Under the pieces are notes generated by a model that saw only the letters and a program-made list of their open reading frames with translations, was not told where the DNA came from and searched no databases. Of a stretch of 64,000 bases of DNA, positions 17,481 to 27,184 are shown piece after piece (the first letter of the stretch is position 1; every line of letters begins with the position of its first letter). Made by a program: the position numbers and the translations under genes. Where the stretch lies: contig JAHZAY010000006.1 of NCBI GenBank assembly GCA_019423685.1, positions 94,427 to 158,426 on the forward strand, written 5' to 3'. Source of the DNA: Clostridiales bacterium. GTDB taxonomy: Bacteria > Bacillota > Clostridia > Oscillospirales > Ruminococcaceae.

Positions 17481-18428
17481 ATGGCAAAGATAGCGTTTTT
17501 GTTTGCGGGCCAGGGAGCGCAGTACCCGGGCATGGGAAAAGAGCTGTGTGAGGTCTCTTCTGCAGCGACTGCGGTGTTTGCTGCGGCGGACAGCGTGCGT
17601 CAGGGCACCTCTGCACAGTGCTTTACAGGGGAACAGGAGGAATTAAACCGCACCATCCACACCCAGCCCTGTGTCTACTGCGTGGACCTTGCGGCGGCCC
17701 GCGCGCTCGAACAGGCGGGCGTGCACCCCGATGCGGTTGCAGGATTTTCGCTGGGAGAGGTAGCGGCGCTGACCTTTGCAGGGGCGTTTTCAGAGGAGGA
17801 CGGTTTTGCGTTTGTCTGCCGCCGCGCGCAGGCGATGGACAGCGCTGCCCAGCACTGCCCATCCGGTATGGCGGCAGTGCTCAAGCTGGACAACGAGACG
17901 GTGGAAAAGATCTGCCAGGAGTTTGTGCAGGTTTATCCGGTCAACTACAACTGCCCCGGACAGCTGGTGGCAGCTTGTTCCAAGCCGGAGCTGGAAAGCT
18001 TTTGCAATCGGGTAAAGGAAAAGAAGGGGCGCGCAGTTCCGCTGGCGGTCAGCGGAGGATTTCATTCCCCGTTTATGGACAGCGCAGAGCAGCAGCTTTC
18101 CGAAGAGATTGTGCGCTACAACCTGCACGCGCCAAAGCTGCCGGTCTATGCCAACCGCACCGGTGAGCCTTATCCGCAGCAGGAGACAGCTTGCCGCGAC
18201 ATGCTGGTGAGCCAGATCACCCACCCGGTACAGTGGGAAAAAACCATCCGCAACATGGCAGCGGAAGGGTTTGACACCTTCATCGAGGTGGGACCGGGCA
18301 AGACCCTGAGCGGCCTTGTCAAGAAGATCCTCAAGGATGCACACATCTATCGCGTGGAGGACCGAGCAACCCTGGAAGAAACCCTCGCGCAGCTGGGCCA
18401 AGGAGGCATACAGGATGGAACAAAATAA
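17481..18428 (+). CDS. fabD: malonyl-CoA:ACP transacylase
   Basis: Transfers malonyl from CoA to ACP. 315 aa; QGAQYPGMGKEL near the N-terminus, nucleophile Ser in AGFSLGEVAAL, catalytic His in SGGFHSPFM and C-terminal EVGPGKTLSGLVKK. ATG 17481 has TAGGAGGCAGAAT in front, whose TAG is the fabK stop, so translation is coupled. It overlaps fabG by 14 bp. Confidence 0.98.
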   Translation: MAKIAFLFAGQGAQYPGMGKELCEVSSAATAVFAAADSVRQGTSAQCFTGEQEELNRTIHTQPCVYCVDLAAARALEQAGVHPDAVAGFSLGEVAALTFAGAFSEEDGFAFVCRRAQAMDSAAQHCPSGMAAVLKLDNETVEKICQEFVQVYPVNYNCPGQLVAACSKPELESFCNRVKEKKGRAVPLAVSGGFHSPFMDSAEQQLSEEIVRYNLHAPKLPVYANRTGEPYPQQETACRDMLVSQITHPVQWEKTIRNMAAEGFDTFIEVGPGKTLSGLVKKILKDAHIYRVEDRATLEETLAQLGQGGIQDGTK

Positions 18429-19155
18429 AACAGCCCTGGTGACCGGGGCATCCCGCGGAATCGGGCGCGCCATCGCGCTCAAATTGGCCGATGATGGCTT
18501 TGATGTGGCGGTTCTCTTTGCGGGAAATGAGGACGCCGCAAAGCAGACCTGTGCGCTCATCCAGGAAAAGGGCCGCAAGGCGCTGAGCGTTCGGTGCGAT
18601 GTATCCGATCCGCAGCAGTGCAAACAGGCGGTTCAGGCGGTGCTGGAGGGTTTTGGCGGCATCGATGTGCTGGTCAACAATGCGGGCATCGTGCGCGACG
18701 CGCTGGTGCTTTCGATGAAGGAGGAGGACTTTGAGAAGGTCATCGACACCAATCTCAACGGCGCCTTCTATATGATTAAAAATACCTACCATCAGTTTAT
18801 GAAGCGGCGCCATGGGCGCATCATCAACATCAGCTCGATTTCCGGACTGATGGGCAATGCAGGCCAGGCAAACTATGCCTCCGCCAAGGCGGGCCTTGTG
18901 GGCCTGACCAAATCGGTGGCCAAGGAGCTGGCGGGCAGAAACATTACCTGCAACGCTGTAGCGCCTGGATTTATCCAGACCGACATGACAGCGGCCCTTC
19001 CGGATAAGGTGCGGCAGGCAGCCCAGGAGCAGATCCCGATGAAGAAGATGGGGCTGCCGGAGGATGTCGCTGCGGCAGTAGCTTTTTTGGCAAGTGATGA
19101 GGCCGGCTATATCACCGGACAGGTGCTCAGCGTAGACGGCGGACTGAATATGTAA
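18415..19155 (+). CDS. fabG: 3-oxoacyl-ACP reductase
   Basis: NADPH-dependent short-chain dehydrogenase, 246 aa. TGASRGIGRAIAL is the cofactor-binding TGxxxGIG, NNAG is in VLVNNAGIVRD, and the catalytic Ser-Tyr-Lys are in NISSISGLMGNAGQANYASAKAG. C-terminal GYITGQVLSVDGGLNM is diagnostic. The start inside fabD has AGGAGG 9 nt upstream and overlaps the end of fabD, showing translational coupling. Confidence 0.98.
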   Translation: MEQNKTALVTGASRGIGRAIALKLADDGFDVAVLFAGNEDAAKQTCALIQEKGRKALSVRCDVSDPQQCKQAVQAVLEGFGGIDVLVNNAGIVRDALVLSMKEEDFEKVIDTNLNGAFYMIKNTYHQFMKRRHGRIINISSISGLMGNAGQANYASAKAGLVGLTKSVAKELAGRNITCNAVAPGFIQTDMTAALPDKVRQAAQEQIPMKKMGLPEDVAAAVAFLASDEAGYITGQVLSVDGGLNM

Positions 19156-19188
19156 ATCCTTTGGGGAGGTCCACTTAGGAGGGACAGT

Positions 19189-20436
19189 ATGAAAAGAGTA
19201 GTAGTGACCGGTATGGGAGTTATCTCACCGGTTGGAAACGATATTGAAACTTTCTGGAACAGTCTGACTTCGGGCAAGAACGGAGTCGGCATGATTACCC
19301 GCTTTGATACCACCGATCAGAAGGTCAAGGTGGCAGCGGAGGTAAAGGATTTTGATCCGCTGCAGTACATCGAAAAAGCCCAGGTGCGCAAGATGGATCT
19401 GTTTACCCAGTACGCCATGGCGGCTGCGGCACAGGCGATGGAAGACGCGGGCTTAAAGAGCGGCGAGAACGTCGCAGCAGATCGGTTGGGCGTCTATGTC
19501 GGATCGGGCTGCGGCGGCATCAACACCATCTCCGAGCAGTGCTTTAAATTTTATGAGAAGGGCCCGCGCCACGTCTCTCCGTTTTTGATCCCAATGATGA
19601 TCGTCAACATTGCCGGAGGCAACATCGCCATCCGCTATGACGCCGAAGGCCCTAACCTGCCGGTCGTCACCGCCTGTGCCACCTCCACCAACGCCATCGG
19701 CGAGGCGTTCCGCGCCATCCGCTTTGGCTATGCTGACGCCATCATCGCCGGAGGCGCAGAGGCGGCGGTCAATCCGGTGGGCATCGCCGGCTTTGCAAAC
19801 TGCAAGGCCCTGACCACCTGCGAGGACCCGGAAGAGGCCTGCACGCCGTTTGACAAGCGCAGAAGCGGCTTTGTCATGGGCGAGGGTGCGGGCATCCTCA
19901 TCCTGGAGGAGTACGAACACGCCAAGGCCAGGGGCGCCAAGATCTATGCAGAGATTGTCGGTTACGGCAACACCTGCGACGCCCACCACATCACCGCTCC
20001 GCATCCTGAGGCAAAGGGCGCCATCCGCGCCTTTGAGCTGGCGCTGCAGGAGGCGGGCATCACCGACCTTTCCAAGCACACCATCTACATCAACGCCCAC
20101 GGCACCAGCACCCCGCTCAACGACAAGACCGAGACTTTGGCCATCAAGCGTGCGCTGGGGGAAGAGGTTGCCAGAAAGGCCTACGTCAGCTCCACAAAAT
20201 CGATGACCGGCCACATGTTGGGCGCAGCCGGTGCGGTGGAGGCCATCGCCTCGGTGCTGACCCTGACTACCGGCACCGTTGCACCGACCATCCACTATGA
20301 ACAGCCGGATGAAGATTGCGACTTAAACTATGTGCCAAACCATGCGGTACAGGCAGATATCACCCTGGCCCTCTCCGATTCTCTGGGATTTGGCGGTCAC
20401 AATGGCTGCATTGCCTTTGTGAAAGTGGAGGATTAG
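19189..20436 (+). CDS. fabF: 3-oxoacyl-ACP synthase II
   Basis: Elongating condensing enzyme, 415 aa. Nucleophile Cys in PVVTACATSTNAIGEA; His residues in INAHGTSTPLNDKTE and KSMTGHMLGAAGAVEA; C-terminal NSLGFGGHN-like ending (SDSLGFGGHNGCIAF). TTAGGAGGGACAGT precedes ATG 19189. It is in the normal Clostridia order fabK-fabD-fabG-fabF-accB-fabZ-accC. Confidence 0.98.
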   Translation: MKRVVVTGMGVISPVGNDIETFWNSLTSGKNGVGMITRFDTTDQKVKVAAEVKDFDPLQYIEKAQVRKMDLFTQYAMAAAAQAMEDAGLKSGENVAADRLGVYVGSGCGGINTISEQCFKFYEKGPRHVSPFLIPMMIVNIAGGNIAIRYDAEGPNLPVVTACATSTNAIGEAFRAIRFGYADAIIAGGAEAAVNPVGIAGFANCKALTTCEDPEEACTPFDKRRSGFVMGEGAGILILEEYEHAKARGAKIYAEIVGYGNTCDAHHITAPHPEAKGAIRAFELALQEAGITDLSKHTIYINAHGTSTPLNDKTETLAIKRALGEEVARKAYVSSTKSMTGHMLGAAGAVEAIASVLTLTTGTVAPTIHYEQPDEDCDLNYVPNHAVQADITLALSDSLGFGGHNGCIAFVKVED

Positions 20437-20461
20437 CACCAGGCTGCAAGGAGGAAACAAG

Positions 20462-20938
20462 ATGAACATTCAGGATATCAAGGAATTGGCTCGCGTGATG
20501 CAGGAGACAGGACTCACCTCGCTGCACGTCACCGAAGGGGCGTTGGACATCCACATGGAGCGGGCAGCAGAATCGCCTGCTGCAGCGCCGGTGCTGCCAT
20601 CCGCCCCGCAGCAGGTAGCTGCCCCGGTACCGGCAGCGCAGCCAGAGCAGCCCGATGGGCTTTCGGAAGAACAGCCGGTCGGCTCCACCATCGACTTTAA
20701 CCACATCACCGAGGTCAAATCCCCGATGGTCGGTGTCTTTTATGCGGCGCCGTCTCCCGATGCGCAGCCGTATGTCCAGGTTGGCTCCAAGGTCAAAAAG
20801 GGCGATGTGCTCTGCATCATCGAGGCTATGAAGCTGATGAACGAGATCACCGCCGAACAGGATGGGGAGATCGTGGACATCTGCGTCAAGAGCGGCGAGG
20901 TAGTGGAGTACTCCCAGACGCTCTTTAAGATTTTCTAG
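20462..20938 (+). CDS. accB: biotin carboxyl carrier protein of acetyl-CoA carboxylase
   Basis: 158 aa. Residues about 1-35 form the N-terminal helix region, 36-75 an Ala/Pro-rich mobile linker, and 80-158 the biotinyl domain. Biotin attaches to Lys124 in IIEAMKLMNEI. The thumb-containing SPMVGVFYAAPSPDAQPYV typical of AccB is present. The gene is part of the acc set interspersed in the fab operon. Confidence 0.97.
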   Translation: MNIQDIKELARVMQETGLTSLHVTEGALDIHMERAAESPAAAPVLPSAPQQVAAPVPAAQPEQPDGLSEEQPVGSTIDFNHITEVKSPMVGVFYAAPSPDAQPYVQVGSKVKKGDVLCIIEAMKLMNEITAEQDGEIVDICVKSGEVVEYSQTLFKIF

Positions 20939-20957
20939 TGGGAAAGGAAGAAGTGCG

Positions 20958-21413
20958 ATGACACAGGAAGAGATTAAACAGATTCTCCCGCACCGCGACA
21001 ACATGCTGCTGGTAGACGAGGCGGAGCTGTGCGAGGATGAACTGGACGAAAACGGCCAGCCCACCAAGTGCCGCGGCTCCTACACCATCACCGGGGAGGA
21101 GTGGTTCCTCAAAGGCCACTTTCCGGGCAACCCGGTTGTGCCGGGCGTAGTGCTGTGTGAGATGATGGCCCAGACCTGCTGCGTCCTGCTGGCCTCCAAG
21201 GCCAAGGGAGCGGGCAAGGTGACCCCATATTTTACCAGCTTAGATAAAGTGAAATTTAGAAACAAGGTGCTTCCGGGCGATAAACTCGAGATCGAGTGCA
21301 AGCTTTTGAAGGTTCGGGAGCCATTCTACTTTGCAAAAGGCAAGGGGAGCGTCAACGGCAAGCTGTGCGTCTCGGGAGAGTTTTCCTTTGCCTGCATCAA
21401 GGATGCGCAATAA
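20958..21413 (+). CDS. fabZ: 3-hydroxyacyl-ACP dehydratase
   Basis: Hot-dog-fold dehydratase making trans-2-enoyl-ACP. 151 aa. ILPHRDNMLLVDE and the catalytic His in LKGHFPGNPVVPGVVLCEMMAQ are diagnostic; KFRNKVLPGDKLEIE follows as in FabZ. The catalytic acid is the Glu in LCEMMAQ. Only one dehydratase gene and no fabA/fabM is visible, so the origin of unsaturated acyl chains is not explained here. Confidence 0.97.
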   Translation: MTQEEIKQILPHRDNMLLVDEAELCEDELDENGQPTKCRGSYTITGEEWFLKGHFPGNPVVPGVVLCEMMAQTCCVLLASKAKGAGKVTPYFTSLDKVKFRNKVLPGDKLEIECKLLKVREPFYFAKGKGSVNGKLCVSGEFSFACIKDAQ

Positions 21414-21461
21414 AACCCCGCTGGATGCAGGGCAAAACTGTGAGATGGAGGATACGCTTAC

Positions 21462-22796
<1,335 letters not shown>

Positions 22797-22890
22797 TGCA
22801 CGGATGCCGTGTGCTGTGGGAAAAAATAGAAAGCTTGCTATCGGATTTGCCCGATAGAGTACTTTATAAATGGAAAGAGGGGATACCGAT

Positions 22891-23799
22891 ATGCCGATGC
22901 TCTCGAAGAAACTGTTCCAAAAACCGCGCAACGATCTGGAAAACTATGAGAGGGCGGTCAAAGAGAGCCATCCTTCGGTGCCGGATGAGCTGTGCATGTC
23001 CTGTCCAAAATGTAAACATATTCTGTTTGTCAGCGACCTGAGCGAGCAGTACAGCACCTGTCCAAAGTGCGGACACCTGTTTCGGATGAATGCGCGGCAG
23101 CGCATCAGCATGATTGCCGACGACAAAAGCTTTGTGGAGCACGACCGCGACATGCGCTCGGTCAATTCGCTGGATTTTCCCGGCTATGACAACAAGCTCA
23201 AGCACGCCGCGCTGGACAGCCGCGAACAGGATGCGGTCGTTTGCGGCGAGTGCACCGTGGGCGGATACCCGTGTTGTCTGTTTGTCATGGAGTCCAACTT
23301 TATGATGGGCTCGATGGGTTCGGTCGTGGGGGAGAAGATCACCCGCCTATTTGAGTATGCGACCAGCCAGCATCTGCCGGTCATCGGATACACCGTTTCC
23401 GGTGGCGCGAGGATGCAGGAGGGCATTTTGTCTCTGATGCAGATGGCCAAGACCAGCGGCGCAGTCAAGCGCCACAGCGATGCAGGAAACCTCTACATCG
23501 CCTTTTTGACCGACCCCACCACCGGCGGCGTGTCGGCAAGCTTTGCCATGGAGGGGGACATCACCCTGGCAGAGCCGGGAGCGCTGATCTGTTTTGCCGG
23601 CCCGCGCGTCATCGAGCAGACCATCCGTCAAAAGCTGCCGGAAGGATTTCAGCGGGCAGAGTTTTTGATGGAGAAAGGGTTTGTCGACGACATCGTCGAG
23701 CGCCCTGCCCAGAAGGAGTACCTGACCAAATTGTTGGCGCTGCATCAGCCGTTTTCCCCAAGACAAAACCGGGAGGAGGAGCAGGATGGAAGCTTATAA
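22891..23799 (+). CDS. accD: acetyl-CoA carboxylase carboxyltransferase, beta subunit
   Basis: Carries the N-terminal zinc ribbon (C-x2-C at CPKCKHI and CPKCGHLF) and the crotonase-like carboxyltransferase fold (MESNFMMGSMGSVVGEKITRL, TVSGGARMQEG, DPTTGGVSASFA). Forms the alpha2-beta2 carboxyltransferase with AccA. ATG 22891 has AGAGGGG about 8 nt upstream; an in-frame ATG at 22870 lacks a site. About 302 aa. The 3-prime end overlaps accA by 14 bp, coupling the two subunits. Confidence 0.97.
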   Translation: MPMLSKKLFQKPRNDLENYERAVKESHPSVPDELCMSCPKCKHILFVSDLSEQYSTCPKCGHLFRMNARQRISMIADDKSFVEHDRDMRSVNSLDFPGYDNKLKHAALDSREQDAVVCGECTVGGYPCCLFVMESNFMMGSMGSVVGEKITRLFEYATSQHLPVIGYTVSGGARMQEGILSLMQMAKTSGAVKRHSDAGNLYIAFLTDPTTGGVSASFAMEGDITLAEPGALICFAGPRVIEQTIRQKLPEGFQRAEFLMEKGFVDDIVERPAQKEYLTKLLALHQPFSPRQNREEEQDGSL

Positions 23800-24577
23800 G
23801 AGAGTGGCGGCGGCACGAGCCAAGGGCCGCCCCACAGGCAGCGATTTCATCGCAAACATCTTCGATGATTTTGTAGAGATGCACGGTGACCGCCGCTTTG
23901 GCGACGACAAAGCGGTTGTAGCGGGCATTGCGTGGCTGCAAGGTATGCCGGTGACGGTCATCGCCATCGACCGCGGCAAGGACACCAAGGACAAGGTGCG
24001 CCGCAATTTTGGCTCTGCGCACCCGGAAGGCTATCGCAAGGCGCTGCGGCAGATGAAGCTGGCCGAAAAATTTCACCGCCCGGTTGTCTGCTTTGTCGAT
24101 ACCTCCGGCGCCTACTGTGGCATCGGCGCAGAGGAGCGCGGCCAGGCACAGGCCATTGCGGAAAACCTGATGGAGATGATGGCGCTGAAGGTGCCGGTCA
24201 TCTCCATCCTCACCGGAGAGGGCGGCAGCGGAGGCGCCTTGGGACTGGCGGTGGCTGACGAGGTGTGGATGCTGGAAAATGCGGTCTACTCGGTTATCTC
24301 CCCCGAGGGCTGCGCGAGTATTCTGTGGAAGGATGCCTCTAAGACAAAGGAGGCGTCAGAGTGCCTGAAATTGACTGCGGAGGAACTTTTGAACCGCAAG
24401 GTGGTCGAGCGGTCGATCCGCGAGCCCAAAGACCCCAAAGAGGGATTTGATAAGGTCTACAAACTGCTGCGCCGCGACCTGTACAGTGCGCTGAGCCAGG
24501 GAAAGCGCCTGGCCCCGGAGGAACTGGTGGAGCGGCGCTATCAAAGATTTAGAAGGATGGGGGTAGTGTCGGAATGA
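23786..24577 (+). CDS. accA: acetyl-CoA carboxylase carboxyltransferase, alpha subunit
   Basis: 263 aa, a compact form without the long N-terminal extension of the E. coli protein. IFDDFVEMHGDRRFGDDKAVVAGIA, NFGSAHPEGYRKALRQMKLAEKF, FVDTSGAYCGIGAEERGQ and GEGGSGGALGLAVADEVWMLENAVYSVISPEGCASILWKD match AccA. GGAGGAGCAGG precedes the ATG inside accD. The stop overlaps the DegV gene start as ATGA. Confidence 0.98.
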   Translation: MEAYKRVAAARAKGRPTGSDFIANIFDDFVEMHGDRRFGDDKAVVAGIAWLQGMPVTVIAIDRGKDTKDKVRRNFGSAHPEGYRKALRQMKLAEKFHRPVVCFVDTSGAYCGIGAEERGQAQAIAENLMEMMALKVPVISILTGEGGSGGALGLAVADEVWMLENAVYSVISPEGCASILWKDASKTKEASECLKLTAEELLNRKVVERSIREPKDPKEGFDKVYKLLRRDLYSALSQGKRLAPEELVERRYQRFRRMGVVSE

Positions 24578-25401
24578 TCCGCATCGTAACCGACAGCACG
24601 GTCAACATCGACAAAGCCCAGGCGGCAAAAATGGGACTCACCGTGTTGCCAATGGGCTACACGGTGGACAACCAGCGCTATCTGGAGAGCTACACCGACT
24701 GCAACGGCCAGTTTGAGCCGCTTTTACAGTCGCGCAATTTTATCACAAACCAGGTCTCGACCGAGAGCTTTGTCTCAGCCTTTTCCGAGATTGCCCGCCG
24801 CGGCGACCAGGTGTTGTGCGTGGTCATCTCCTCCCGGCTCAGCGGTACCTACCGCAACGCCTTTTCGGCGGCCGGACAGGTCAACCGCTATTTTGGGCGC
24901 GAGGTGGCGGTGGTGCTCGACTCCTTCTCCACAGCGGGCGCGATGCTATTGCTGTGTGAGCGGGCGGCGGCCCTTTCCCGAAAGGTGCAGAGCCTGCACG
25001 AACTTTCCGAGCAGATGCAGGCCGAACGGGCAAAGACCGGCGTTGTCTTTTCGCTGGACAGCATGGACGCGCTGCGCCGCAGCGGAAGAATTGGCATTGT
25101 GCGCCAGTCGGTCAGCACCATCCTCAACATTCGCCCGGTATTGCGCTGTCAGGATGGAGCGGTGGTCTCGCTGGGGACAGCCAGAGGCCACGCAGAGCTG
25201 ATGCGCAAACTGATGGACTCTGTCAGCCCGAACCCCACCAAAATCATTGTCAACGCCTCTCAGCAGGCACAGCAGCAGCGTGTGCAGGATGAGCTGCGCG
25301 CACGATTCCCGAAGGCATCAATTCGCAGCTGTGGGATTGGCCCGATTCTAAGCCACCATCTTGGACGTGGAGCAATCGGCATTTCCTGGATGGAAGAGTA
25401 G
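24574..25401 (+). CDS. DegV-family fatty-acid-binding protein (FakB-like)
   Basis: 275 aa DegV fold: IRIVTDSTVNIDKAQAAKMG, then SRLSGTYRNAFSAA, FSLDSMDALRRSGRIG and a C-terminal GIGPILSHHLGRGAIGISW. DegV proteins bind one fatty acid; FakB members present it to the kinase FakA for acyl-phosphate formation. Here the gene overlaps accA by 4 bp (ATGA) and closes the fab/acc operon, which fits a fatty-acid role, perhaps scavenging or feedback. No fakA is in the window. A strong terminator follows. Confidence 0.9.
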   Translation: MIRIVTDSTVNIDKAQAAKMGLTVLPMGYTVDNQRYLESYTDCNGQFEPLLQSRNFITNQVSTESFVSAFSEIARRGDQVLCVVISSRLSGTYRNAFSAAGQVNRYFGREVAVVLDSFSTAGAMLLLCERAAALSRKVQSLHELSEQMQAERAKTGVVFSLDSMDALRRSGRIGIVRQSVSTILNIRPVLRCQDGAVVSLGTARGHAELMRKLMDSVSPNPTKIIVNASQQAQQQRVQDELRARFPKASIRSCGIGPILSHHLGRGAIGISWMEE

Positions 25402-25412
25402 TGACATACATT

Positions 25413-25450
25413 AAAAAGAGCACCCGGCAGATCGCCGAGTGCTCTTTTTT
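25413..25450. terminator. bidirectional terminator after the fab/acc operon
   Basis: AAAAGAGCAC-CGGC pairs with GCCG-GTGCTCTTTT around a short loop, with T-runs on both strands. It serves the rightward operon and the leftward gene ending at 25489. Confidence 0.88.
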
Positions 25451-25488
25451 GGTACAAAATATGTCGTTGGGTTGGGGGGCCGGAGCGG

Positions 25489-25770
25489 CTATTTGTTGTG
25501 TCGGTCCAACCAGATGCTTGCGATTGCCAGGGCCTCATACAGGCCGTCCCGCTCTGCGCGGTTGAGCATGCGGTCTTTCAGCGGCAAGCTCTCATCGGTT
25601 GCAATCAGCTGTACGGCAACTTTGGTGGCAGTCTCCACTCCATGTGCCGGTGTGTGGCTTTTGATTTGCAGGTGTGCAATGCATTTGTCTCCCATGCTTC
25701 CATAGTACAGTGTGTCTCCGCTGCGCACCAGCGGTCTGCCTTTATACATCAAAAATTCCTGTTGTGCCAA
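25489..25770 (-). CDS. small conserved-looking protein of unknown function
   Basis: 93 aa from TTG 25770, which has AAGGGAG 9 nt upstream; the longer reading frame reaching 25869 would start inside the upstream terminator. Sequence features are QEFLMYKGRPLVRSGDTLYYG, KVAVQLIATDESLPLKDRMLN and a C-terminal AIASIWLDRHN. It is predicted soluble, mainly beta then helical, with no known motif. I recall similar short proteins in Clostridia but cannot name a family. It lies downstream of ireB, separated by a terminator. Confidence 0.7.
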   Translation of the reverse strand: MAQQEFLMYKGRPLVRSGDTLYYGSMGDKCIAHLQIKSHTPAHGVETATKVAVQLIATDESLPLKDRMLNRAERDGLYEALAIASIWLDRHNK

Positions 25771-25809
25771 TGCAAAAAACTCCCTTCTATCGTGGATTTC
25801 TGAGGTCGG

Positions 25810-25840
25810 AAAAAAGCGGACAGCCGATTTGCGGCTGTCC
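25810..25840 (-). terminator. terminator of ireB
   Basis: On the minus strand GGACAGCCG (25832-25840) pairs with CGGCTGTCC (25818-25826) around a 5-nt loop, then GCTTTTTT. Confidence 0.85.
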
Positions 25841-25872
25841 ATGCCCCTCTTTGCAGCAGGAAGCTGCAACCC

Positions 25873-26118
25873 CTATTCGCCAAGATAGGATTTTACCAGG
25901 ATCTGCAAGAGCTCGTCCCGGTCAATCCGGCGAATCAGGCTGCGCGCGTTGTTGTAGGTGGTGATATAGGTCGGGTCCTCAGACAGGATATACCCGACAA
26001 TCTGGTTGATCGGGTTATAGCCCTTCTGCCTCAGCGCGTCGTAGATGACGGTCAGCGTCTGTTTGATTTCCTTTTCCTTGTCGTCGTGCAGTGAAAAAGA
26101 GATCGTTGGTTCGTGCAT
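25873..26118 (-). CDS. ireB: IreB-family regulatory phosphoprotein (UPF0297)
   Basis: 81 aa. KGYNPINQIVGYILSEDPTYITTYNNARSLIRRIDRDELLQILV is the diagnostic core of this family. In Enterococcus, IreB is phosphorylated by the Ser/Thr kinase IreK and negatively affects cephalosporin resistance. GGAGTGGAGGTAAGATT precedes the ATG. The usual neighbours alaS, ruvX and the DUF1292 gene are absent. Confidence 0.95.
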   Translation of the reverse strand: MHEPTISFSLHDDKEKEIKQTLTVIYDALRQKGYNPINQIVGYILSEDPTYITTYNNARSLIRRIDRDELLQILVKSYLGE

Positions 26119-26266
26119 AATCTTACCTCCACTCCCCGCGAGGGCGGGATAATCCTATATTTCATGATACGTTACAATCATACCGCAAAAACGATAAGTT
26201 TTCAACTAACTGGGAGAAAATTATTAGTTTTTCATATTTTGAGTCTAGGTGCATTGGACAGGTTGC

Positions 26267-27184
26267 TTAAAAATTTTCCCCACTTTCCAAGTATGGGCTG
26301 TCCTCTTCGGGATAATTCCCGAGGAACTTGAGGTATTCGATGTCCTGTGCCAGATCCCCCAGAGCGCGTTTAACCGGCTCATCCTTCATGTTTCCCGCAA
26401 AGTCCCAATAAAACAGAAATTCAAATGGGCTGTCCGGGATGGGTCTGGACTCCAGCTTTAGGAGGTTAATTTTCTGCTCGGCAAACCGAGAAAGGGCGTT
26501 GTACAGTGCGCCCGCTTTGTGCTGTACCCGGACGACCAGGCTGATCCTTCCGCAGCCCGGGTCCTCCACCGGATTGCGCGCAAGCACCACGAATCGGGTA
26601 AAGTTGTCCCGGCGGTTTTGAATCCCCTGCTGCAATATCTGCAAGCCGTACATTTTTGCGCACTGCTCAGAGCCGATGGCGGCCAGGGTAGGGTCGTGCT
26701 GCTGGGAAACAAATTTAGCCGAAGCGGCGGTGTTGGAGTAGGGGATGGGGGAGATGTTGGGATTTTGTTTAAAAAAGTCGGTGCACTGATGCAGCGCCTG
26801 CTCGTGGGAATAGGCGCGGACGATCTGCTCCTTGCTGGCTCCGGGAATGGCCAGCAGCGAGTGCTCGATCTTGACCTTGACGCTGCCCACGATGTACAGG
26901 TGATATTGCAGCATCAGGTCGTAGTTGTCGGTTACAGAGCCGGCAAGGGTGTTTTCAATCGGGATGATGCCGTAGCGGCGCTCGCCTGAGCTGACAGCGG
27001 CAAAGACATCCTCAAAGGCCGGATAGAATTGGATGTCCGGGTCCGCAAAAACTTGCAGGCACGCCTTGTGCGAGAAGGCGCCCGCCACCCCCTGGCAGGC
27101 CGCAGAGGCCTTTTGCAGCAGGCTGGCGGGGTCCTCTCCCTTGCGGATAATTCGTTCAATCGGCTTTAAGATGGGTTGGTTCAT
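26267..27184 (-). CDS. pheA: prephenate dehydratase
   Basis: Converts prephenate to phenylpyruvate in phenylalanine synthesis. About 305 aa: a short N-terminal segment of about 30 residues, the PDT domain (VAGAFSHKA, IPIENTLAGSVTDNYDLM, catalytic NFTRFVVLAR) and a C-terminal ACT domain with the Phe-binding ESRP (LLKLESRPIPDSPFEFLFYWDF). There is no complete chorismate mutase domain, unlike bifunctional P-proteins; the 30-residue leader may be its remnant. The start overlaps the aroC stop by 4 bp. It is last in the aro operon. Confidence 0.95.
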   Translation of the reverse strand: MNQPILKPIERIIRKGEDPASLLQKASAACQGVAGAFSHKACLQVFADPDIQFYPAFEDVFAAVSSGERRYGIIPIENTLAGSVTDNYDLMLQYHLYIVGSVKVKIEHSLLAIPGASKEQIVRAYSHEQALHQCTDFFKQNPNISPIPYSNTAASAKFVSQQHDPTLAAIGSEQCAKMYGLQILQQGIQNRRDNFTRFVVLARNPVEDPGCGRISLVVRVQHKAGALYNALSRFAEQKINLLKLESRPIPDSPFEFLFYWDFAGNMKDEPVKRALGDLAQDIEYLKFLGNYPEEDSPYLESGENF

